DNA from: ZC4RG30 sp964455685
Lineage (GTDB): Bacteria; Pseudomonadota; Gammaproteobacteria; Steroidobacterales; Steroidobacteraceae
NCBI GenBank assembly: GCA_964455685.1
Contig: CAYVZE010000063.1
Coordinates: 1 to 16,097 of the forward strand
Reading direction: 5' to 3'
Length of the DNA: 16,097 nucleotides
In this document: positions 1 through 7,909 of the stretch, one piece after another
Layout: every line of letters starts with the position of its first letter
Position numbering within the stretch: position 1 is the stretch's first letter
Notes under the pieces: generated by a model
What the model was told of the DNA's origin: nothing
Seen by the model: the letters and a program-made list of their open reading frames with translations, nothing else
Database searches by the model: none
Made by a program: the position numbers and the translations under genes

Positions 1-1075
1 CCAGGAGCGCAACCTCGAGAAGCTCACGGGCAAGCGCGTGCTCGATCGCAGCGGCCTGATCCTCGACATCTTCGCGCAGCGCGCCAGGAGCCATGAGGGC
101 AAGCTCGAAGTCGAGCTGGCGCAGCTCAAGCACATCGCCAGCCGCCTGGTGCGCGGCTGGACCCACCTGGAACGCCAGCGCGGCGGCGGTATCGGCCTGC
201 GCGGCCCCGGCGAAACCCAGCTGGAGACCGACCGCCGCCTGATCGGCAAGCGCGTGCGCGTGCTCACCGAGCGGTTGCAGAAGATCAAGCAGCAGCGCGA
301 GACCGGCCGCGGCGCGCGCGCGGCGATACCGGTGCCGTCGGTGGCCCTGGTGGGCTACACCAATGCCGGCAAGTCCACGCTGTTCCGTGCGCTCTCGGGC
401 GACGAGCAGGTGTACGTGGCCGACCAGCTTTTCGCCACGCTCGACCCCACCGTGCGGCGCATGCGCCTGCCCGGCGGCACGCAGGTGGTGATCGCCGACA
501 CTGTCGGGTTCATCCGCGACCTGCCGCACGAACTGGTGGCCGCGTTCCAGTCCACGCTGACCGAGGCGCGTGAGGCCACGCTGCTGCTGCATGTGATCGA
601 CGCCAGCGACCCGCGCCGCGCCGAGCACATCGGCGAGGTGGAAAGCGTGCTGGAGCAGATCGGCGCCAGCGACATCCCCACGGTGCGCGTGTACAACAAG
701 ATCGACCGCCTGGAGGAGCCGCCGCGCATCGACCGCGACGAGGAAGGCCGCGTGCAGGCGGTCTGGATCAGCGCCGCGAAGGGGCAGGGGCTGGACCTGC
801 TCGGTCGCGCGGTGGCCGAGCGGCTGGAGCGCGCCGTGCGCCGCGCGCGCTTGCAGCTGCCGCTGGCGGCCGGCGCGGCGCGGGCCAGGCTGTACGCCGC
901 CGGCGCCGTCCAGGCCGAGTACCCCGCCGACAACGCGCTGGAGCTCGAGGTGGAGCTTCCGGAGGACGAACTGGAACGGCTCCTGGCCGAATCCGGGGGC
1001 AAACTTGTGACCCCGGAGGGCGATACCCTAGAATCCCCGGGCACCACGCACCGCCTTTCATCCGGATGGCGGTAA
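1..1075 (+). CDS. hflX: GTPase HflX, 5' end outside window
   Basis: HflX is a ribosome-associated GTPase of the Obg-HflX superfamily that binds the 50S subunit and can split stalled or stressed ribosomes. The reading frame is open from the window edge (codons from base 2), and the GTG at 38 is internal, so the gene starts upstream; about 357 codons are present against roughly 426 in E. coli. Counting from that GTG, the family signature GLRGPGETQLETDRR is at residues 53-67. The G domain follows, with a P-loop GYTNAGKST at 106-114, G3 DTVGFI at 154-159, G4 NKID at 220-223 and a G5-like SAAKG at 245-249. All nucleotide-binding motifs are intact. The stop is TAA, and hflK begins 27 nt downstream. 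Identification is secure from motifs and gene order. Confidence 0.97.
   Translation, partial: QERNLEKLTGKRVLDRSGLILDIFAQRARSHEGKLEVELAQLKHIASRLVRGWTHLERQRGGGIGLRGPGETQLETDRRLIGKRVRVLTERLQKIKQQRETGRGARAAIPVPSVALVGYTNAGKSTLFRALSGDEQVYVADQLFATLDPTVRRMRLPGGTQVVIADTVGFIRDLPHELVAAFQSTLTEAREATLLLHVIDASDPRRAEHIGEVESVLEQIGASDIPTVRVYNKIDRLEEPPRIDRDEEGRVQAVWISAAKGQGLDLLGRAVAERLERAVRRARLQLPLAAGAARARLYAAGAVQAEYPADNALELEVELPEDELERLLAESGGKLVTPEGDTLESPGTTHRLSSGWR
1005..1034 (+). promoter_or_regulatory. Putative sigma-70 promoter for hflKC inside the end of hflX
   Basis: A -35-like TTGTGA (1005-1010) and a -10 TAGAAT (1029-1034; 5 of 6 consensus bases) are separated by 18 bp. They sit in the last codons of hflX, about 70 nt before the hflK ATG. 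TTGTGA matches 4 of 6 consensus bases. The AT-rich hexamers stand out against the surrounding GC-rich coding sequence. A promoter here would give hflK-hflC-yjeT-purA expression independent of hflX. The call rests on pattern matching only. Confidence 0.5.
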
Positions 1076-1102
1076 TCAAGCTTGGGTCCCACTGCGACAT
1101 CA

Positions 1103-2251
1103 ATGGCCTGGAACGAGCCCGGAAACCGGGGTGAATCCCCCTGGGGCAAGAAGCGTCCTGCCGGCAAGTCCGGCGGCATCGAGCAGACCCTGAAGGAATT
1201 GCAGCAGAAGCTGCAGGCGTCGCTGGGCGGCGCGCGTCCCCCCGGCCCGGGTGGCGGCGGCGAAGGCCCGACGCCGGCGGTCCCGGGCGGCGGCGTGGGC
1301 GTGCCCCTGCTGGTGGTGCTGGTGCTGCTGTGGCTGGCCTCGGGCCTGTTCCAGGTCGAGGCCTCGGACATCGGCGTGGTGCAGCGCTTCGGCCGCTACG
1401 TGGACCAGCGCCTGCCCGGATTCCACTGGGCCTTCCCCTGGCCGATCGAGAAGGTCACCAAGGTCAACGTCTCGCGCGTGCACAGCGTGCCGTACAACTC
1501 GCGCGTGCTCACCGCCGATGTCAACCTGGTCGAGCTCGGCGCCACCATCCAGTACATCAACGCCGACCCGGTGAAGGTGCTGTTCCAGGTCCGTGACCTG
1601 GAGACCACGCTGGGCGAGGTGGCCGAGAGCGCCATTCGCGAGATCGTCGGCCAGTCCAGCCTCGACGATGTGCTCGGTGCGGCGCGCCAGCGCATCACCG
1701 ACAACGCCCGCGACCTGATCCAGCGCACGCTCGACAGCTACAACAGCGGCGTGCGCATCACCAGCGTGAACCTGACCAACGTGCAGGTGCCCGATGCCGT
1801 GCTCGGCGCGCAGCGCGATGCCAACAAGGCCATCGAGGACCGCGAGCGCTTCGCGCAGGAAGCGCAGGCCTACGCCAACGACATCCTGCCGCGCGCCCAG
1901 GGTACCGCGCAGCGCATGATGCAGGACGCCGAGGCCTACAAGGCCCAGGTGGTGGCGCTGGCCCAGGGCGACGTGGCGCGCTTCAACAGCGTCTATGCCG
2001 CCTATGCGACCGCGCCGGAGGTCACCCGTCGCCGCATGTACCTGGAGACCATCGAGCAGATCTACCGCGACTCGCAGAAGATCGTGGTCGACACGTCCGG
2101 CACCAACGGCAACATGATCGTGCTGCCGCTTGACCGGCTGACCGAGCGCATCACGCCGCGCGCCCCGGCCCCCGCGCAGGAGGCCCGGCCGCAGCAGCAG
2201 CTCGAGCTGCCGCCGGTCACCGTCGACGGCCGCACGCGGGGAGTGCGCTGA
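1103..2251 (+). CDS. hflK: HflK, SPFH/band-7 regulator of FtsH protease
   Basis: HflK and HflC form an inner-membrane complex, mostly periplasmic, that surrounds the FtsH protease and modulates its activity. I chose the ATG at 1103 (382 aa) over an in-frame TTG at 1082 because the family begins MAWN-PG and the protein here starts MAWNEPGN. The N-terminus is Gly/Pro-rich (about residues 40-66). One membrane segment follows (about 68-84), then an SPFH/band-7 domain (from about 85) and a long Ala/Glu/Gln-rich helical region (about 245-320). E. coli HflK is 419 aa, so this version is slightly short. The stop overlaps the hflC start by one base (TGATG), which suggests translational coupling. No strong Shine-Dalgarno sequence is visible before 1103. 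Confidence 0.96.
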   Translation: MAWNEPGNRGESPWGKKRPAGKSGGIEQTLKELQQKLQASLGGARPPGPGGGGEGPTPAVPGGGVGVPLLVVLVLLWLASGLFQVEASDIGVVQRFGRYVDQRLPGFHWAFPWPIEKVTKVNVSRVHSVPYNSRVLTADVNLVELGATIQYINADPVKVLFQVRDLETTLGEVAESAIREIVGQSSLDDVLGAARQRITDNARDLIQRTLDSYNSGVRITSVNLTNVQVPDAVLGAQRDANKAIEDRERFAQEAQAYANDILPRAQGTAQRMMQDAEAYKAQVVALAQGDVARFNSVYAAYATAPEVTRRRMYLETIEQIYRDSQKIVVDTSGTNGNMIVLPLDRLTERITPRAPAPAQEARPQQQLELPPVTVDGRTRGVR

Positions 2252-3117
2252 TGCCGCGCCTGCAGTCTGCATTCATCGCCGCCGTCATCCTGCTGCTGCT
2301 GGCCTGGGGCAGTCTGTTCCAGGTGAGCGAGAACGAGCTGGCCATCCGCACGCAGTTCGGCCGCATCGTGGGTGACCACTACGGCCCTGGCCTGCACTTC
2401 AAGTGGCCGCTGATCAACGAGGTGCGCCGCTTCGAGCGCCGCATCATCACCCAGTCCTACCAGGGCGAGACCTTCCTCACCAGCGAGAACAAGGCGCTGA
2501 TCGTCGACTTCTACGTGAAGTGGCGGGTGCAGGATCCCTCGCAGTACTACCGCGCCACCAACGGCATCGAGCAGCTGGCCTCCTCGCGCCTGGGCGACAA
2601 CGTCAAGGACGGCATCAAGGGCGTGGTCGCGCGCCGCACCCTGGAGGAGATCGTGGTCACCGAACGTGCCGCCTTCACCGGCGACATGATCAGCCGCGCC
2701 AACGAGATCGTGAACGAGCTGGGCGTGCAGCTGGTGGACGTGCGCGTGCAGCGCATCGACCTGGTCGACGAAGTCGGCGAGGCCGTCTACCGCCGCATGC
2801 AGGAGAGCTTCAATGCCCTGGCCAACCGGCTGCGCGCCGAGGGCCAGGCGGAGAAGGAACGCATCCAGGCCGAGGCCGACCGCCAGCGCACCGAGCTGCT
2901 GGCCAATGCGCAGCGCGAGGCGCAGCGCATCCGGGGCGAGGGCGACGGCGAGGCGGCGCGCATCTACGCCGAGGCGTACAGGCGCGCGCCCGAGTTCTAC
3001 GACTTCTACCGCAGCCTGCAGGCCTACCGTACGGCGATGGCCCGCGAGGGCGACCTGATGGTCGTCACGCCGGACGGCGACTTCTTCAAGCACTTCGAGT
3101 CGGCCGGGCGCCGCTAG
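2251..3117 (+). CDS. hflC: HflC, SPFH/band-7 partner of HflK
   Basis: This is the second subunit of the HflKC complex that controls access to FtsH. The protein has 288 residues against 334 in E. coli. It has an N-terminal membrane anchor (about residues 7-23), then the SPFH domain, which begins FQVSENELAIRTQFGRI. A long charged helix rich in Glu, Ala, Arg and Gln (about 190-245) follows, with the typical FYDFYRSLQAY stretch near the C-terminus. Its start codon overlaps the hflK stop by one base. The family and gene order leave little doubt. The reduced length is mainly absence of the extended C-terminal tail. Confidence 0.96.
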   Translation: MPRLQSAFIAAVILLLLAWGSLFQVSENELAIRTQFGRIVGDHYGPGLHFKWPLINEVRRFERRIITQSYQGETFLTSENKALIVDFYVKWRVQDPSQYYRATNGIEQLASSRLGDNVKDGIKGVVARRTLEEIVVTERAAFTGDMISRANEIVNELGVQLVDVRVQRIDLVDEVGEAVYRRMQESFNALANRLRAEGQAEKERIQAEADRQRTELLANAQREAQRIRGEGDGEAARIYAEAYRRAPEFYDFYRSLQAYRTAMAREGDLMVVTPDGDFFKHFESAGRR

Positions 3118-3142
3118 CGCCCGCCGGTGCGGTGATGCGCCC

Positions 3143-3337
3143 ATGAACGTGGCCTGGTCCGACCTGCTGGCGGCGCTTGCGCTGATGCTGGTGCTCGAGG
3201 GCCTGCTGCCTTTCCTGAATCCCTCCGGCTGGCGCCGCGTGTTCTCGCAGCTGGCGAGGAGTTCCGACGGCGAGCTGCGCGTGGGCGGGGCCGTATGCAT
3301 GGTGCTGGGGCTGCTGCTGCTGACCCTGGCGCGTTGA
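3143..3337 (+). CDS. yjeT: DUF2065 (YjeT-like) small inner-membrane protein
   Basis: This 64-residue protein has two hydrophobic segments (about residues 7-24 and 45-62). They flank a short polar loop with NPSGWRR, the hallmark of the DUF2065 family (E. coli YjeT). In many gammaproteobacteria this small gene lies between hflC and purA, as here. Its function is unknown; the topology implies a helical hairpin in the inner membrane. It lies 25 nt after hflC and 22 nt before purA and is probably part of the same transcript. A nearby ATG at 3134 is out of frame and closes after three codons. Confidence 0.88.
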   Translation: MNVAWSDLLAALALMLVLEGLLPFLNPSGWRRVFSQLARSSDGELRVGGAVCMVLGLLLLTLAR

Positions 3338-3359
3338 GTACTTCGATAAGGACGGCAAG

Positions 3360-4655
<1,296 letters not shown>

Positions 4656-4688
4656 CGTCCAGGAGCCGCAGAGCTCACGGGGGAAGTC

Positions 4689-6167
4689 ATGCCGAAGTTT
4701 CCGAACACGCTGCCGTTCATCGGCCTCAACCGCCCGGTTCGCATCGAGGCGTCGATCAGGAACCTCGACGTTGAAGGCCGGATTCCGGAGGACGTGCGCG
4801 GTGCGTTCTTCCGCGCGGTACCGGACCCGGCGCACCCGCCGCTGTACGAGGACGACATCACGCTGTCGGCCGACGGCATGGTCAGCCGCTTCCTGTTCGA
4901 GGACGGCCAGGTCGACTACGACATCAAGTACGTGCGCACGCACCGCTACGAGCTGGAGCGCAAGGCGCGCAGGGCGCTGTTCGGCCATTACCGCAATCCG
5001 TTCACCGACGATCCGTCGGTGCGCGACCCCTCGCGCCCGGACCTGCGTACCGTGGCCAACACCACGCCGGTGTGGCACGGCGGCCGGCTGTTCATGACCA
5101 AGGAGGACGGCCGTCCCTACGAGATCAACCCGCACACGCTGGAGACCGTGGGCTACTGGGACTACGAGGGCAGCCTGCGCTCGCAGACCCTGACCGCGCA
5201 TCCGCGCGTGGATCCCGTCACCGGCGAGATGTTCACCTACGGCTACGAGGCCGCGGGGCTCGCCACCCGCGACGTGGCCTATTGCGTGGTGGGTCCGGAC
5301 GGCCAGCTGAAGTCCGAGGAGTGGTTCCAGGCGCCCTACGTGGCCTCGCTGCACGACTTCTGCATCACCGGGAAGTGGGCGGTGTTCCCGATCTTCCCGA
5401 CTACCTGCGACCTGGAGCGGCTGAAGGCCGGCGGTGCGCACTGGGCGCACCAGCAGGACCTGGAGAGCTGGGTGGGCGTGATGCCGCGCTATGGCAAGGC
5501 CAGCCAGATCCGCTGGTTCAAGGGACCCAAGGGCGTGTCGGCCTTCCACATGACCAATGCCTTCGACGATGGCGATCGCATCCACATGGACATCTGCCTG
5601 TCGGAGACCAATGCCTTCCCGTTCATGCGCGAGGCCGGTGGCATCCACAAGAACCAGTGGGAGATCAAGAGCGCTCTGACGCGCTGGACCATCGATATGG
5701 CCGGCAGCAGCGAGGAGGTGGTCTCCACCGAGATCGGCCCGCCCGGTGACCTGCCGCGCATCCGCGACGCCGACCAGGGCCGGCCGTACAGCGTGATCTG
5801 GCTGCCGTCGATGAACCCGCAGGCCAAGGGCCCGCCGCTGGTGGGCAACGTGGTGGGCGCGGCCTTCAACTGCCTGCTGCGCCTGGACCTCGATGCGCGC
5901 CGTGTCGATGCGCTGAACCTCGATCCGGGCATGGCCATCAGCGAGCCGGTGCACGTGCCTTCGAGCAAGCCCGGCCATGGCGGCTGGCTGTTGGCCGTGG
6001 TCGATCGCCAGGCCGAGCGTGACTACGACAGCGAGGTGTGGATCCTCGAGGCCGACAACATCGCCGCGCCGCCAGTGGCGCGCGTCAAGGTGCCGCTGCC
6101 GCTGCGTCCGCAGGTGCACGGTTCCTGGGTCAGCGCGCAGCAGCTCGCCGCCTCCAGGCGTCGCTGA
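4689..6167 (+). CDS. Carotenoid-cleavage-type dioxygenase (RPE65/LSD family)
   Basis: This 492-residue enzyme belongs to the carotenoid oxygenase family (RPE65, apocarotenoid oxygenases, lignostilbene dioxygenases). These non-haem Fe(II) enzymes split a C=C bond with O2 to give two carbonyl products. The four iron-binding histidines fall in their expected contexts: His171 (TAHPRVDP), His222 (SLHDFCIT), His287 (SAFHMTNAFDDGD) and His477 (QVHGSW). Second-shell acidic residues are plausible but cannot be assigned exactly. There is no signal peptide, so it should be cytoplasmic. The start has a good GGGGGAA ribosome site 4 nt upstream. It lies 33 nt after purA, with no terminator seen between them, so it may be co-transcribed. 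Substrate choice between carotenoid and stilbene cannot be read from sequence; the genomic context favours a stilbene or other phenolic alkene. Confidence 0.9.
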   Translation: MPKFPNTLPFIGLNRPVRIEASIRNLDVEGRIPEDVRGAFFRAVPDPAHPPLYEDDITLSADGMVSRFLFEDGQVDYDIKYVRTHRYELERKARRALFGHYRNPFTDDPSVRDPSRPDLRTVANTTPVWHGGRLFMTKEDGRPYEINPHTLETVGYWDYEGSLRSQTLTAHPRVDPVTGEMFTYGYEAAGLATRDVAYCVVGPDGQLKSEEWFQAPYVASLHDFCITGKWAVFPIFPTTCDLERLKAGGAHWAHQQDLESWVGVMPRYGKASQIRWFKGPKGVSAFHMTNAFDDGDRIHMDICLSETNAFPFMREAGGIHKNQWEIKSALTRWTIDMAGSSEEVVSTEIGPPGDLPRIRDADQGRPYSVIWLPSMNPQAKGPPLVGNVVGAAFNCLLRLDLDARRVDALNLDPGMAISEPVHVPSSKPGHGGWLLAVVDRQAERDYDSEVWILEADNIAAPPVARVKVPLPLRPQVHGSWVSAQQLAASRRR

Positions 6168-6187
6168 CGGGCATTGCGCCCGATGTG

Positions 6188-6221
6188 ACGGCGGCGTGGC
6201 ATGGAGATGTCACGCCGCCGT
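6188..6221 (+). terminator. 15-bp hairpin with GGAG tetraloop, probable terminator
   Basis: ACGGCGGCGTGGCAT and ATGTCACGCCGCCGT pair over 15 positions (one G-U wobble) around the loop GGAG. The hairpin starts 20 nt after the dioxygenase stop. No run of T follows, so termination would need Rho or the hairpin alone; it could instead protect the 3' end of the purA-dioxygenase transcript. The rest of the 131-nt gap before the lipoprotein gene shows no clear promoter. Confidence 0.55.
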
Positions 6222-6298
6222 AATGGCAGCTCCACCGCGTCGTAACAGTCCCCCCACAGACTGCCGCGCATCCGAACGGGATGCATGGAGTCGTGGAA

Positions 6299-7906
6299 AT
6301 GAAGACTGTTAGGATGGTGGTGGCGGGCATCGTCGCGGCGGCCCTTGCCGCCTGCGGTGCGGACGAGATCGCCTCGCCGGGCAGCGGCGGCAACATCACG
6401 ATCAATTACCCGCCGGGCAGCGGCGGCAACAAGGGTGGCGATGACAATGGCATTGGCGCCGGGCTGGTGCAGCCCGCCGCGGGTTGCCCGGCCATCGAGA
6501 ATCCCGTCGGCCTGACCGATTCCGGGACCATCACCGGTCCCACCGGCACCTACCGCGTCTGCACGCTGCCCTCGCGCTTCACCACCAGCACCACACTGCA
6601 CCGCGTGGCCGGGCTGCTGTACGCCATCGACGGGCGCGTGGACGTGGGCTTCGACCAGGGCGCCACCGAGGATCCCGATGACCCTGCGGACGTCACGCTG
6701 ACCATCCGGCCCGGCGTAGTGGTGTATGCGCGCACCGGCGTGTCCTGGCTGGTGGTCAACCGTGGCAACCGCATCGAGGCCGTGGGCGAGCGCGACCGGC
6801 CCATCGTGTTCACCAGCCGCGAGAACGTCACCGGCGCGGCCAGCGATGCCTCGCACCAGCAGTGGGGCGGGCTGGTGCTGCTGGGCCGGGCGCCGGTCAC
6901 CGACTGCACCGTGTCGCCCGCGGCCCCGCCGGGCAGCGTGGACTGCGAGCGCCAGACCGAGGGCGCGGCCGATCCGGCGTACTTCGGCGGCGCCACGCCG
7001 GATGACAGCAGCGGCACGCTGCGTTACGTGCAGATCCGCTACTCGGGCTATGCGCTGTCGGGCGACAGCGAGCTGCAGTCGCTGACCCTGGGCGGCGTGG
7101 GCAGCGGCACCGACATCTCGTACATCCACTCGCACAACAGCTCGGACGATGGCCTGGAGGCCTTCGGCGGCACGGTCGACCTCAGGCGGCTGGTGATCAC
7201 CGGCGCCGACGATGACAGCGTGGACGTGGACACGGGCTACCGCGGCGTGATCCAGCACGTGATCGCCGTGCAGAAGGCCACGCCTGGCGACTCGATGCTG
7301 GAGCTGGATTCCACCAACGCGCTGGAGGCGCAGCAGCCGCGCACGCACCTGAAGCTGGCCAACTTCACCTTCGTGCACGGCAACCCGGCCAGCAGCAATG
7401 ACGCGGCCATGCGCCTGCGCGGCGCGGCCGACGTGACGCTGGTCAACGGCATTGTCACCACGCCGGGCTACGCGCTGCGCCTGGACAACAACACCGGCGG
7501 TGGCGTCATCGACATCCTCGGCGTCGATCCCGTCGTCGGCAAGGAGCAGGCTCCCCTGTTCCAGTCGGTGCTGCTGGCCAGCACCGGTGCCAACGGCGCC
7601 ATCCGCGATGGTTCGGGCGGCGTCAGCGCCGCGGCGGTGCAGGCGCTGTTCGACACGGCGCCCGGGGCGCACAACAACACGGCCTATCCGGCCACCCTGG
7701 CCGGGGTGTTCAGGCCCGGCTCCAGCGAGCTCGGCGCCACCGCCAGTGATCCGTCGCTGATCGACCCGCGCTTCGAGCCGGCACTGTACGTGGGGGCGGT
7801 GGCCGGGCCCGAAGATGACTGGTTCTCGGGGTGGACCTGCGACTCCGCCACGGCGGATTTCGGCAGCGGTTCGGCCTGCACCTCGCTGCCGTCGCTGGAG
7901 GACTGA
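6299..7906 (+). CDS. Surface-type beta-helix lipoprotein paired with TonB receptor
   Basis: A 535-residue lipoprotein, with the start at the ATG at 6299 (GGAG 9 nt upstream). An in-frame ATG at 6281 would put extra residues before a standard signal peptide. The lipobox LAAC has Cys19 as the lipidated residue, and +2 is Gly, so outer-membrane sorting is expected. A Gly/Pro/Asn linker (about 25-55) leads to a mature domain of short beta repeats typical of right-handed beta-helices (for example LTIRPGVVVYA, IEAVGERDRPIVFTS, QWGGLVLLGRAPV). Six further cysteines form three close pairs (63/88, 203/216, 514/527), probably disulfides. An Asp-rich stretch at 303-311 could bind calcium. The family occurs beside TonB-dependent receptors in other proteobacteria, as I recall; no enzymatic role is established. 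The likely job is substrate capture for the adjacent receptor. Confidence 0.82.
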   Translation: MKTVRMVVAGIVAAALAACGADEIASPGSGGNITINYPPGSGGNKGGDDNGIGAGLVQPAAGCPAIENPVGLTDSGTITGPTGTYRVCTLPSRFTTSTTLHRVAGLLYAIDGRVDVGFDQGATEDPDDPADVTLTIRPGVVVYARTGVSWLVVNRGNRIEAVGERDRPIVFTSRENVTGAASDASHQQWGGLVLLGRAPVTDCTVSPAAPPGSVDCERQTEGAADPAYFGGATPDDSSGTLRYVQIRYSGYALSGDSELQSLTLGGVGSGTDISYIHSHNSSDDGLEAFGGTVDLRRLVITGADDDSVDVDTGYRGVIQHVIAVQKATPGDSMLELDSTNALEAQQPRTHLKLANFTFVHGNPASSNDAAMRLRGAADVTLVNGIVTTPGYALRLDNNTGGGVIDILGVDPVVGKEQAPLFQSVLLASTGANGAIRDGSGGVSAAAVQALFDTAPGAHNNTAYPATLAGVFRPGSSELGATASDPSLIDPRFEPALYVGAVAGPEDDWFSGWTCDSATADFGSGSACTSLPSLED

Positions 7907-7909
7907 GCG

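Noticed and set aside
1051..1072. CCGCC and GGCGG hairpin at the end of hflX.
   Set aside because: A 5-bp stem with a 12-nt loop is too weak to call, and it lies within the coding region next to a putative promoter.
1082..1102. TTG at 1082 as the start of hflK.
   Set aside because: The ATG at 1103 gives the conserved MAWN-PG start of the family; the extra seven residues are not family-like.
4656..4688. CCAGGAG after purA as a possible remnant of the tRNA-Leu 3' end (attachment site).
   Set aside because: The match to the tRNA end is only about 7 nt and is expected by chance in GC-rich DNA.
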